From Isochrysis galbana (Eukaryota > Haptophyta > Isochrysidales > Isochrysidaceae), in NCBI GenBank assembly GCA_018136815.1, contig CM030934.1, forward strand, positions 6,557,698-6,621,697: DNA of 64,000 nucleotides, written 5' to 3'. Of this stretch, positions 50,499 to 62,684 are shown piece by piece. The position numbers and the translations under genes were made by a program. How positions within the stretch are numbered: position 1 is the stretch's first letter; each line of letters begins with the position of its first letter. The notes beneath the pieces are model-generated. The model had not been told where the DNA came from. It saw nothing but the letters and a program-made list of their open reading frames with translations, and searched no databases.

Positions 50499-53400
50499 AT
50501 GGCCCTCACACCCACACGCGTCTGGCTGTCCGTCGACGACACTGACGCTCACGTGCCTGCGCGAGAGCTCAGCCGCAGCGCCCAGCGTGTGAGGCTGGAA
50601 CTCTGGCGGCCCGACGGCTCTTCCGCGCCGAGGGAGCTCACCGTGAGCCTCCAGCGTCTGCGCGAGCTTCCGCCGCTCACGGGCGATCCTGAGCGCACCG
50701 TCGATGACCTGGTCAGCCTGCCCGACATCTGCCTGCCGGCTGTGCTCCACAACCTGCGGCTGAGATTCGCAGCCGACCTGATCTACACCGCAATCGGACC
50801 GGTCCTCATATCGATCAATCCACACAAGCGGCTCGGTGACCTCGGTGGCTTCCTCTCGTACCTCGCCTCGCTTGACGAGAAGGAGGCAGACGAGCTTCCG
50901 CCGCATATCTACCGGCTTGCGCGCAGCGCGTACACTGCGCTCGCACGGACTGGCACGTCCCAGTCCATACTTGTCTCGGGCGAGAGCGGTGCAGGCAAGA
51001 CAGAGGCGTGCAAGCTGGTGGTCGCATGTCTTACTGAGCTGGCGCCGTCGGGTAATGCCGGTGCAACCGAGGCGGCGCTGCAAGGTGCGCAGATGCTCGA
51101 GGTGTGGGGCAATGCAACCACGACGCAGAACCACAACTCGTCGCGCTTTGGCAAGTGGCTTGCCGTACACTTTGACCATGATTCCGGCGCAATTTCGCGC
51201 TGCTCACTCCAGCCATACCTCCTCGAAAAATCACGCGTGGTTGCCCACTCTCCCGGCGAGCGATCCTACCACGTCTTCTACCAGATGACGGCTGGCATTC
51301 GGGGCGAGGAGCGACGCCGGCGCCTCGGGCTAGGCGACGCCGAGCACGCGCGCGATGCTCACGAGCGCTTTACCTACCTGACACCCAAGCTGGCCAGTGG
51401 CGAGCAGCAGGGCGCAAACGAGCGCGTCCTCCGATTCGCAGCTGAGGCTGCTCCGCAGCTTCGCGGGTCTGCTGCCTCGTTTGATGCTGCCCAGTGGCGC
51501 GAGACTGTTGGCAGGCTGAAGAACATTGGCCTCGACGAGTGTATGATCGATTACGTCACCAACGCGCTTGCCGCCATCCTCGCGCTTGGTAATCTGGTAA
51601 TGTACCCAGCCAAGGAGGGCGGTTTTGGCGTTTCTCCGCCCTCGTCCCCCACCGCCCGTGAGAGCCGATCCGTGCGTGCTCCCAACACACGGGTGGCTGA
51701 GGCCATCGTCGTAGCCAGCGGCATCGCCGGCGGGGCGGGCATCGGCGAACATGGGCTCCAGTTGGCTGCGTCACTGCTCGAGGTGGACGCCGCCGCACTG
51801 CATGAGTCGCTCGTGTCCCGCAAGATCGTTGTCGGAGCGGGAGGGCTTGGGGCTGGAAGCGATGCCGGCTCCGATGGCCTCGTCAAGCCACTCAGCTTGG
51901 CGGAGTGCGATGATACGAGGGATGCGCTTGCCAAGGTGTGCCCGTGAGCCGTCGGTGCCCCCTCCCTCCATGCGTCCTTCGGAGTGGCGCCCTGATTGCC
52001 CACTGCCTCTTTCCACCTGAGCTCCCATGATCAACTCCCCTACTGCAAGGAAATCTACGCGCGCCTCTTCCACTGGCTCGTCCTGAAGCTCAACGAACAC
52101 ATGCAAGGCCAGAGGGCGGACGCCGGCTCCACCCACCCCTCCAGCGGCACTAGCGTTGCGGGAGCCGTCACTGGCCGCTTCATCGGTATCCTCGACATCT
52201 TTGGCTTCGAAAACTTTTCGAGGAACGGATTTGAACAATTGTGCATCAACTACGCCAACGAGAAGCTTCAGGTGGGTGCCGCCGCCCCCTCGCATCTCAC
52301 GCTCCGAGGTGCTCGGCCACCTGGGCGCTGGTCCATGGAACCATGGGTAGTCCCATGAATTTCACATCCCACCGCCTACCACAGAAACAATTCATCGTCG
52401 CCGCTGCGGAGCTCTGCCTCAGAGATTATAAGGCCGAGGGCATCGCGTGTCATGCGCTCGCTGACTGTCCGGATAACGCCGCTCAAGTGTGGTCGTGCAC
52501 CTACCCAAGGAGGCCAGAGTCACCATGAGGCACCAGCGTTCGCATGCGCACCGACGAGTGACGGCCGCACCGGCTGCCTGCACGCATCTCCACCGCAAGC
52601 CCTCCGCGCCTGCCCTACAGATTGCCCTTCTCGAGGGACCCACGGGCATCCTGCGCATGCTTGACGAGGAGTGTGCCTTGCCAAGGGGCTCCGAGCGCTC
52701 TCTCGTGGAGAAGCTCGACCGTCTCCATGCCGCTGGTGCCGTCTATGCCCGCCCGCCCCCTTCATCGAGTCGCTCTACTCGCACGCTTGCCTCGAGCGGT
52801 GCCGACCGGGCGCCTAGGCACAGCCATGGTGGTAATGTGGCGGCTGCGCTTCCGCCTGCGCCACAGTTTGCGATACGGCATTATGCGGCAGAAGTGGTGT
52901 ACACCGTCGATGGGTGGGTTGAGCGAAATAAGGGTCTTCTGCGGCCGACGCTACAAGTGAGTCTTTGGCCTGGCCTTCTAATCGAAAGCCCTCACAGCTG
53001 TGGTTGCTGGGCTACTTGGTCTCATGCCCCGGCTCGCGGCCCCTAGTCCCGGCGGTTTAACCATTCGCCTACCTCATCGTGAGACTTGCCCGGCATGGCT
53101 GCCCTCGTGCGTTTGCTGATAGCATCTCCCCGTCTTCAACAGGTGCTGCTTGCGAACTCACACTCACTCCTCCTCCAGACGCTCTTCCGTGCGGAGAGCA
53201 GCAGACCGTCTACAACATCGTGTGTGCGTGACCGCGGTGCATCGCATCGTCCCACTGCGGCTCGGACCCGTTCCACTGTGGTTGCCGGCTTCCGCGCATC
53301 ATTGGCCGACCTATCTGCAACTCTAGAGGGAACAGCGGCACACTTCGTGCGATGCATCAAGCCTAACAAGAAGCAGGAACCCGGTACGAGTTCACCTGCA

Positions 53401-56303
53401 AGCGTAGATACTGCTCGCCCACTCGACGTGTGCGCCACAAAAGTACCTTAGCCCAACTGCATGCACCTGCATGCTACTTCACTCATGCCGCCCCACCTCC
53501 TACATTCATTTTGCACAATCCATCAGATGAATTTGACGGGGAGCACGTTTGTCGTCAACTTGCGTGCACTGGTGTCTTAGCGGTCGTCGACGTCCAACGC
53601 CTCGGCTTTCCCGTCTCGATGCCAAAGCAGGAGTTCCTGCGCGTCTACGCGTGCATCACATCGGGAGCCGGACAAGCACGAGGACTTTCACACACCTTCT
53701 CAGCGGATGGTGAGGGCACCATCCATGACAACACGACCTCGCTAGATGAGGCGTGCAGCTCACTCCTTCTCGCCGCAGCCAAGTTGCTTCACGAGCCGGA
53801 GGCGTGGGTTGAGGAGGGCTCTCGACTTGGTAAGACAAAGATCTTCCTACGTGAGGCGGTGGTCTCAAAGCTTGAGCTCGCCAAGAGCGAAGCGTGGGGA
53901 GCAGCAGCAACGCCCATACAAACAATTGCGCGGGCTCACATCGCGCGGCGCGCACGAAGAGCGCTTGTGGCCATCGAGGCCGCTAAAGCCGCAGCGCGAA
54001 AAGCCCTGCGAGAGTGGCGCGAGGCGTTGTCAAACGGGGAAAGAAGCATGTCTGCGGCGCCAGTTTGGCAGAGCGAGGCCAGCTGCGATGGCGTATGGCG
54101 CGGCACGTCTAGTCGCAAGCTTCACGAGGCCCGTCAGTGGCTTGAAGAGCTGGTGACACTTTGGCGCGACTGCGGCGAGGCTCTAGCGATAACGCTCACC
54201 TCAGCATCATATGCTGCTATGCAGAGGTGTAATACGGCCCTTGAGGATGAGGTGGAGGCGGCAGCAGTGAGGCAGAAAGAGCTGGAGAGCCAGGCTGCGG
54301 AAAGGGATGCGGAGCTTGCCCGAAAAATTGCAGAGGAGGAGGCGCAGGCTAAGAGGATATCCTGTCACGCCGCTGAGGAGGAGCAAGAAGAAGTGGAACT
54401 CAAGCCACAGGTACGAGGAGAGGGGCGGATGCCAAGTGAACTCGCAGTTGCGAAAGAGGAGAGGCGCATCGAAGTTGTGAATGCAGCTGAGTTGAGCGCC
54501 CTCGAGAGGCGGGTTGTTGCCACCAAAGACCCGATCGAGATGAATGACCGGGCGGAGGATGCTTCCACTGCAATTTGTACCGCCTTCCGCCTTGATCTCA
54601 CGGCTTCGGGGTTCGGTGTGTGTGAGTGCGGTGCTCCGCGTGCCGAGCATACGGAAGGGGCTCGCCATCGGCCGCCGATTGGCGCGGCGCTCGGCACCCT
54701 AGCAATTTGTAGGCCTGTAAATGTACCAGAAGACTGCCTTGACATAGTGAAAACCTCGCATAGGCACGCTGGGGACCCCTATGAGGAAACCTTTCGGCCC
54801 AATCGCATCGAAGGCGTCGATCCGGGTGAGGGTGGGGATGGGAAGGATGCCGCCGAGGAAGACAAGCAGCCCGAAAAAGCCATATCAATATCTGACGCTC
54901 GCGACAAGGAGAATGGTTCACTTGCTCCTATGCGCTCGGCTTCGCGTCAGCAAAGTAACGATGGGCGCACGGGTATAGGCAAGGTCTTGGGAAGCGCGAC
55001 CGCTCGACTCTTTGGCGCACGTTCGCGCACCACTGGAGGCGATGGTGACAGGTCCACTGTCGGTCATTGTAGCTGCACTGAGTATCGTGTTGACATTGCG
55101 TCGACTTCATTCGGGATGTGCGTATGTGGCGCCGCGAAAAATCTCCACACGCCTGCGGCTCTGCTAGGCGGTGCCCGTCGGGGTTCGTCACGCAAGATCG
55201 CGGAACTCTCTCGCCGGCTCGAGGCAGAGGCGATGCCTGCCCTTGCTGAGCGGTATGCTCAGCGAATGGTTGTCCCAGCTTCCCCTCCTCCCTTGGAACG
55301 TGACGCCGAGCAAGGCCCGCCACGAGATGCTAAGGGCGGCACCGGCGGTGGGGGCATAGCGTTCGGAGCGTTGTTTGGACGATGGGGATCAAGCCGGTCG
55401 CTCAGCAAGAAGGCTATTGGTACGGGTAAAGTTGCAGAAGGCGATGCTGCCAATATTGCAACCTCGCAGAGCAGTGCGCAGTCAAAGTTTAGGACAAGCC
55501 GCCCCGATGGCCCATCGAAAGACTCTTCGAGACCTGATCTCGTAGCCTCAATCACGCCGAAGGATGGGCGTGGATCTATTCACGGGGAAGATGCCACCAG
55601 TGATGCTCTTGTGCCAGCTGGAGGATTACCGGCGGACAACATGGAGCGCCAGGGAGCTCTGGCTCCCCGTGCGCATGAGAAGATTAATTCGCATAGTCAA
55701 GCCGTCGCACCCTCTTTCAAATGTCCAGCTCCTATCTCGCCCGCAAATGCCATCAACTGCCGTGGCCAATCTTCGCCCAATGATGTCCCCACTAAGCCCT
55801 GTGGCTATTCAGGCGCACCTCGCGAAAATGAACACGGGAGTGCGAATGATGAGGCTGCACTGACGAAAACCTTCCTCAGCCCCACCATGGGCTCTACCGG
55901 AAGCGCCAGCGATGATCTAAACACGCCATACTATACCGCACGTCGTCTGGTGCCGATTACGCGCCCGTACACCTATCGACAGGAGAAAGACGAGGTGCTG
56001 GAGGCCATGAAGTCAAGTGCCCGTCAAGGATCGGTTCGCGCACTCGCTGCTTCACTTGGCGCACAATTCAACCCAGCTGCCCCGCCGCCCAAACTTCCTA
56101 GCGCATCAAGCGAGGTGCGGGCGGCATACTCAGGGTCTGTGGCGACCGAAGACACAATGAGTACGACCGGTCTAGTGGAGTCACCTGGGTTGATACGCGA
56201 AATGACTCCTTTGGACTTGACTCCAACTGTGAGCCGACCGCGTCGTGCCGAGGGAGTGCGACCGCGAACGCGCAAACCTCAACGCGAGGTTGCTGGTCAA
56301 TGA
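50499..56303 (+). CDS. Myosin heavy chain with Cys-rich tail motifs
   Basis: Six exons: 50499-51935, 52050-52271, 52385-52486, 52621-52956, 53143-53383 and 53527-56303, all with GT-AG borders and matching phases; 1704 residues. The motor shows the P-loop GESGAGKT (161-168), switch [10 protein letters not shown] (211-219), [13 protein letters not shown] across the first splice, switch [10 protein letters not shown], and HFVRCIKPN before the converter. One or two IQ-like units follow ([15 protein letters not shown]). The tail has a short Glu/Lys coiled coil and then two copies of an unusual motif: C..F.LDL...[14 protein letters not shown] and C..YRVDI...[14 protein letters not shown]. The rest is polar and probably disordered. 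There is no MyTH4, FERM or dilute domain. It is an actin-based motor of a protist-specific class; the cargo is unknown. Confidence 0.9.
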
Positions 56304-56808
56304 TAAGGCTTGTAGCTTCGTCTGCCGGAGATCATCCACGCTCAACACGCACCGAGGTGTAACATGACTTGTACAATTTGTGGAGTAAACTTCATCGAGA
56401 TGTCGAATGTGAGAAGCCATATCCATGAGGAAATGACTTTGGCTTCGGTGTCGTCACGCATGCATGTGACATGTAAGGAGGTAGTTGCACATGGCTAGTC
56501 TAGTGTTGGCTCTGATGCGCGATTTGTTATTTCGTCTTCGTCCGTGCGCTATTAGTAGTACTAATACCGGTAGCTTGTGCTCTCTAGCAGCACTTAATGA
56601 GAATGCAACGAAATGCAATCTGAGAGGGTGCAACTCGAGGTTCCCTTTTTTTGTCACGCCCCTCCCGGCTTTTTAGGTATATAATTTCTACTGACCCCTA
56701 ACTTCGCCCCTAACTCGGGGGTTGACCGCGCGCAAACAAACATAAACACGGGGACCCATCGTAGACCCACATCTTACAGTATGCAAAGTAATTTTTTTTG
56801 AGATTGTG
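56304..56808. other. Intergenic, no supported gene
   Basis: The myosin and the hAT-like gene converge here. A few short AT-rich stretches occur near 56680 and 56790. Nothing else is recognised. Confidence 0.4.
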
Positions 56809-57496
56809 TCATTGACGGGGGCGCCCTCGCCTCCCTCCTAGTTTGCGCCTCAACTTGGCCCCTAACTCGGACACGCTTCCCCGAGCGTGAATAACTTTTT
56901 TTCTTGCATAACAACAACCATAAGCAAACGCTGGGTTGAATGCACGAAGGGCGCCCATGATGCGATGCTGCTCTTTGCAGCAGTAAGGGGTTGCACATCG
57001 GTCATTTAATCGATCCTCCAGATAATTGAAAGCACCCTTCACGCGACGAACCACCTCAGCCCATTGTGGCAGCTGACACACATCAATGGCCCTACGAATT
57101 TCGTTCTCATCTGTGATGTGAAGACTGCTACCATCCGGATACGAGATCGTCCACGAATTACTGCAGATGGCGCTCACCTTACCTTTGAAGAACCGATGAT
57201 GAGGCGCCTCATAATACTCCAACGTGGCCGTACCAATTGCTATAGGCTGCCGAGCCCTTGAGAGAGCTGCCACATTTGGGAGAGTGGATGAATCATTGCC
57301 AAGTCTGCATCCTCGCTCTCGAATTGCCTCGAGCGCATCGTGAACCAACAAAATTTCCAAGCCATCACCCTCAAGAGTATAGGTGGTTGTACACAAAACC
57401 TCAACGTCCATTGCGGTGGCGAGCTCAAGCTGTAGCTGCTCCTTTTGCGCCGCCATGATACCCTGCAATGTCAACTATCAGTAAACTGATAGGGTC

Positions 57497-58240
57497 ATGG
57501 AGCGCGCGCCGCCGCCCTCCCTCGCTGCCGCTGCCCTCGCCGAGATGGACGAAGGCTTGAGTGACACGCCGCTGTCGCCGAAGCGACCGCGACAGGACGA
57601 CCCTCCCAGCCAGGTGGGCACAGGAGCCAGCCTGCCACACCCGCGAACCACCGCGAACGCCACGAACAAGGCTGCCATGCTGGCAGCAGCCAGCATGCAG
57701 CACACCTCCAACACAACACACAGCCACTCCAGCCACACCACACCAGTGGGACGCTTCCAAAGGGAAGGCCTCCGGGCTGGGACCCTACACAACCGCGGTA
57801 CCGCCCTCGCGCTCCGGCGCGAGGGGCCGGCCCGGCACCATCTACAGCAGAACCCCAATGGGGAAATGCCGCATCAAAGCAAAGAGTTGGACAAAGAGCA
57901 AAGAGCAGACAGGTCCCCCCAGCAAGGGGCATAGGAGCACAAAGGGGGGCAGACCAGGAGGGTTGCTCCCCAATGCCTACGAATGCCAAACGGACAAGCG
58001 AGCCTCGGGCGCGCGAACGTCGCAAGCGTCACAAGCCCATGAGGCCCATCACAACAAACACCACCTTGAGAGAGAGCCTACACAAAGCACAATCCACACG
58101 AGACCCTCGGAAAGGGACGACAACATAACGGATACACCGTGCCACATGGACGCCCGAAAGACGAAAACATATGCAAGGCTAACCCCACCCTCCGCCCCGG
58201 CCACACAGGTGGCCCTCCTAGACGAAGACTTAGAGGCACG
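57497..58240 (+). CDS. LINE C ORF1-like N-terminal region
   Basis: The first frame begins MERAPPPSLAAAALAEMDEG at 57497 and ends at 57934. A second frame through 57561-58240 is Thr/Pro/Arg-rich and continues without a stop into the reverse transcriptase remainder. Neither shows an RNA-recognition motif or a CCHC finger. The change from ORF1-like sequence to ORF2 sequence at about 58240 (LEARSLEWVERYAAAS) marks the internal deletion. Whether the second frame is ever translated is unknown. Confidence 0.45.
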
Positions 58241-60339
58241 CTCGCTCGAATGGGTAGAGAGATACGCGGCGGCCTCATGTGGCAAGCCTAACGACCAGAA
58301 ATTCGAAGGACTAAGAATGGGAGCCCTGAAGAAAAAGCGACCGCCAGCTAGATTTCAAAGATACAAGTGGCTCAAAAGAAGCGAGTACGCGACCATATTA
58401 GGGGTCCCGTTAGGAGGGCCCCAGGCCATAAAAGGATTCTGGCGAAAACTAGCTGACAAAATAGAAAGAAAAACCAGCATATACGAGCCGATCACACGCA
58501 ACCTATCTATACACGGTAAAACTAAGATAGCCAACTTCCTCATATACTCTATCCCAAGGTACTGGCTGCAAACGCTGGCAGCCCCGAAGTCGTTCCACGC
58601 GGCAGTCAAGAGATCGGTAGACAGAATATTGTGGACGAACGCGCGTACCGGGCGACGACTACAATGGATAAAACACCCCGACATCCCGCTAAAGGGCGCC
58701 TCGGAGAAGGACCCCCAACTAGGGCTGGGCCTCCTGGACTGGGACAACCACGTCAAAGCGCTACAATCCAAATGGATCCTAAACTACCTGGACGCCCGCC
58801 AGGCGCAATGGAAGCAAGTGCTCGACGCATGGTTCTGCCGCACAAACATAGGGAGAGCAGCAGTGCTCTCGACGATACCCACGAGCAAGCTAACCGATGG
58901 GATAACGGGCCCAAGCAAACTCCCGGAGTTCTGGAAGCGAGCGCTGAACAACATTCGCACACTTAAGCTAACATCCCTAGAGACGAGTAGAGAAGGCGTA
59001 TTATCGCAACCCATATGGGGCAGCCCGACACACCCGGGACCCAAAATGAACCCCTCGTGGGCGAAGCTATGGAACAAGCTAGAATGTAATACCATACACA
59101 ATGTGTTCACAGACTTCGACGCAACATTGCCCTATAGTAGTGAGGAATGCGGACAATATCTTAGAAACAACGACACCTACATTCACTTCCAGGGAGAATA
59201 CATCCCAAAAGACAAATTTTTGGCATCATGGAGCGCCATAGTAGACCACGCCGAGACAATGCTGACGACACGGGCGGATCCAGCGGCTGTAAGGACCTCG
59301 GAGACGAGGCGAGAGACATGCGAGCAGTGTGGCTCGGAGGAGCACACCCCAAAAATACACATAGCCCAAGACGGCAGCTATTTCGCCGAGCTCAAAGGCG
59401 CATGGTATGAAGTGGAGCTCTCGTACCTAGGTACGCCCATAATTGGCGAAAGGCTCGACAATGCTCCCGGACAGCTAGACCCCTCCCCACCGGCAAAATG
59501 GGGGACGGCTTCAAATCTAACAAGAGATTGGAATACCCCTTAGCGGACGAGTATACCCTAGACGGAGTTACCCCACTAGACAAAATGGGAGTGGAGCAAC
59601 TAACACGAGCAATCCAGAAGACGGACGGAAAGCGTAGACGCCTAACGGGTCCCGAGAACTGGAAACAGCGACTACAGGTACCCGACAACACGTGGGAACA
59701 CCTAGCCACAATATATACATCCTCGATGATGACGGCGAGAGATACACACCTCCACTTCAAGCACTTAACCCACAGAAGGATTGGCACCTACAACCGGTTC
59801 GCGGACAGAGATAAGACTTGCCGCATATGCAAGGCGGCCGACGAATCTTCCACCCATCTAGGCGAATGCCCGAGAGTAGTAAACATATTCGAAACGCTCG
59901 ACAAACTGGCAAGGTACACCCCCGAAGCGGTAGAAGCAGGGAAGAAGTAATCATAGATAACCTTTTCATGCACCCCGGGGGGGAAACACCGCGATCGCTC
60001 TCCATACTTTACACTCTAGCGTGGAGATATATTTTAACAGACTTCTACAGGATACACTACGATGGCATTGAATTCTCGGAGGAATCAGTGTTGATAAGAA
60101 CGATAGATAGGTACACGACGCTAAGCAAGGCACTACTATTTGCGAGTACAACAGACTCGGCAAGGACCGCCCAAGCAGGCATGGGCAGACAGCCGAAGAA
60201 AAGGATCGACATGAACGATGTATACCCTTTATTCACAATAGGTGCAAGAGGTAAGCTAGAACCAAGCCTAGAGCTGCGGACCCTGACCACCTCGATGGGG
60301 GTGGCATATATAATTGCCGAGAGACCCGAACCAGAATAA
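58241..60339 (+). pseudogene. LINE C reverse transcriptase remainder, with two frameshifts
   Basis: The sequence is closely related to LINE B from EWVERYAAASCGKPNDQKF onward but lacks the FADD active-site motif that precedes this in LINE B. The frame shifts near 59505, where a G run has five G instead of the six needed to keep the frame, and again near 59935 (EAVEAGKK versus SREEVIIDNLF). The final segment has CRICKAADESSTHLGECP and LAWRYILTDFYRIHYDG and ends at TAA 60337-60339. It is not functional as an enzyme. Confidence 0.8.
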
Positions 60340-61998
60340 GCCTGTGACGAGGTACACCTCGATTGGACATAAACCCACCGAGACACGATAGCGACCAGAA
60401 AGGGCGAGAAAAGGACGAGCACGCCCGCGACCCGACAGACACGCGACGACATTTGACCAGCAACAGGCCTGCCCGGAACCCGCGCTCTGAACCAGGCTCG
60501 TGGTAGCGCACCCGAGCCAAACCCCGGATACCGAAGACAAAGGAATGAAGGGGGAAAGGGGAGGAGGTGGAGGGAAGGGAAGTTAAGGGCGGTGACAGTA
60601 GGGATGGGGAAGTACCCTAGTCTAGTAGGTGTGTAGCCCAGAATCTTCAGATGTTTTTTTTTTGATACCCTGCAATGTGTGGGTTGCAGTCCCTCCAATA
60701 CCATCATCTTTGAGCCTGTTGAGGAAACCCTCCAAAGAAGCAAAATTCGATGCTAAGTCTTTCAGCATCTCCCACCTAGACCACCACCTGGTTTTGCAAA
60801 AGGATTTCATGGAGGTTCCCACCATGCTACGCCAAATCAGACGAGTGGCATGAGAATGAGAGACAAGCACTAGCCATGCAGTCATGAAAGCTTCAACAGT
60901 AGGCAAGTCGAGATGCTCGCCGGTATGCTGGAGTGTGTGTGGCGTACACAAGAAGTCCACAGCATGTGGAACTAGATCCAGCAACTTTCGACAAGCAACG
61001 CCGTTGGTCGCGCAGCTGTCCCTAGAGATCCCCACGATGTTTGTCAAGCTCATTTGAAGCTTGGACAGCAGCAGATTGCACAGGTGCCGGTACAGTCCCA
61101 ATCCGTCCATGTGCGTGGCAGTGGTCGACAAGTTGAGACAACGGTTCGCGACACAAGAAAAGTCAGCTGGGATAAAGCGAGCGCACAGATTCACAGCCTC
61201 GCCCCGGCGCGTCGTACCGTCAAAGGAGATGGTAAGATACTGATCGGCTATCTCAGCTCTGACCAAATCCACCTCTTTCACCAGGATCTTCGGAATGAAC
61301 ATTTTCAAATGTGAATAATCTGTCAGAGGGTGACCGGCAAGCTCAAACAGAGGGCGCAGCTCTTCCACCTTTTCCAGAGAAACGCCGCTGTTCAAAAAGG
61401 ACTCGACAACCGTCCATCGAAAGAGGATCGTCGCTGGCGCCGTGCCACTACCTACTTCACCTGGGTTCTGAAGGTAGTAGTCATTCATGAATGCGGTCAG
61501 CCGGTCAGTCTCCTCGGCTCGCGTTTGATAGGCTCCGGCTGCCCTCTTGTGCTTGTTGCTGTTGATGTGGACGTTGAAGTTCGACCATCGCACGGAGAGC
61601 TCGTGCTTGCAAGCCCTGCAGAACAACCGACCTTTGGCTACCTCCAAACAATCGTTAGGGAACGCTCTCACCCGGTCCGATGGAGTCACTTTCGTGGGCT
61701 CCTTAGTCTTTCGAACGCCCCAACCATTCGCTACGGCGCGACGCACTCCTTTGGGAGGCCTGTTTGTCTTCATGGTGCGCTGGCGCTCATGAGCCGCTAG
61801 CGCGGGGGGCTCGTGGGCGACCTCCACCTCCACTTCCGTGTCCTTCTCGTGGTCAGTGGAGGTGCCCTGTTTGCTAACCTACGAGCAAAGACGGGGAACG
61901 AGTGAACGAGTGAGAGAATTGGGCTCGCAAACAAATCCCCATTGTCACCCTCCCCTCCCATGGCAGCGCCTCTTCCATGGCACCGAGCAGCCGCGCAC

Positions 61999-62324
61999 CT
62001 GAGGTGTCAAGGAGCTTGTTGGCACCCAAGCGCTCCTTTGCGGCTGCCGCCCATACAGTACCTGGACATTGCCGCTGCCATGTAGCGTACCGGTGCCAAG
62101 GGCGACCACACTGATGAGGCCGTACTCGTTGTGAGAGGCCCTCGCGCCAACCTTCAGGGCGATGTCGCGCGTGTCACCCGTCAAGTCGGTGACGCCCACG
62201 CCGTCGCTCTCCTCGCCCTCGTCGTCGTACTCCGAGCTCTCCTCCATGTCCTCGTGCTCGTGCTCGTGGTCCTCGCTCTCGCCGAGAGGCAGGGGCGACT
62301 CGTTTGTGACGCGTGAGCGCAAGG
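61999..62324 (-). CDS. Probable upstream exon of the hAT-like gene
   Basis: The minus-strand frame reads ESEDHEHEHEDMEESSEYDD, an acidic stretch, then DIALKVGARASHNEYGLISVV and WVPTSSLTPQ, ending at a CAG|GTGCGC donor (61999/61998). The hAT-like frame begins after an acceptor at 61880-61879 with VSKQGTSTDHEKD in the same phase, so the join is plausible. The upstream border at 62324 (acceptor GTGCAG) is a guess and the true start codon is not found. It could instead belong to a separate gene. Confidence 0.4.
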
Positions 62325-62684
62325 CTGCACGGCTGCACGCGAGGAGGGCGGGCGGTGGTGTGAGATGGGCAATCTGTGTGCACGTGATGATGTGATGAAG
62401 AGCGCAGAGGCCAGAGCTGCAGGGCGGGGCCGACCTCGGAGAGGCATCGCCGAGGAGAAGCGGGAGCGCGGGAGCGAGAGATGGGTGCACGTTCCCCCGC
62501 CAGCAGTGCCCTTCCCATGCGACTCAGCTCCCGAAGGGCTCACGGAGTATCACAGTAACATGCACAAATATTACGTATCGAGAGTTGAACTCACTGAGCT
62601 CGCACCGGATTTGGGTTTTGGCGCCAAGTGCCGCCGGCCATGGTTTTCTTGTTGTAAGGGGAATTTTGTTTTTGCGCTCATGCC
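62325..62684. other. Upstream region of the hAT-like gene
   Basis: Minus-strand frames remain open here without a convincing ATG or domain. A first exon may be hidden. No other signal is seen. Confidence 0.3.

Larger units (their letters stand above)
57472..60662 (+). mobile_element. L1-like LINE (LINE C), 16-bp TSD, internally deleted
   Basis: The borders are exact: tgataccctgcaatgt at 57456-57471 and again at 60663-60678. The 5' end begins caactatcagtaaactgatag, a 7-bp perfect hairpin, before an ATG at 57497. The 3' end is tagtaggtgtgtagcccaga...cagatg plus a T-run. At 3191 bp it keeps a 5' leader and start of ORF1 but lacks the endonuclease and reverse transcriptase core, so it must have moved with help from another copy. 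It interrupts the hAT-like gene in the opposite orientation. Confidence 0.93.
56809..61878 (-). pseudogene. hAT/CGGBP1-like zinc-finger gene split by a LINE
   Basis: Coding sequence runs 61878-60663 and resumes 57471-56809, with a 3.2-kb LINE between. The two parts share a 16-bp duplication, and across the former joint the protein reads THTLQGIMAAQKEQ without a break. The N-terminus has SDRVRAFPNDCLEVAKGRLFCRAC...HINSNKH, the BED-like C2-H2 finger of the CGGBP1/hAT group. Then come LTISFDGTTRRGE and VGISRDSCATNGVA, typical of hAT RNase-H-like catalytic segments. The C-terminal part carries FFKGKVSAICSNSWTISYPDGSSLHI, a Tudor-like stretch, and ends with an AT-hook-like GRRGRPRQ. As it stands the protein would stop within the LINE after about 400 residues. 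The host-like finger suggests either a domesticated gene or a transposase relic. Confidence 0.75.
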
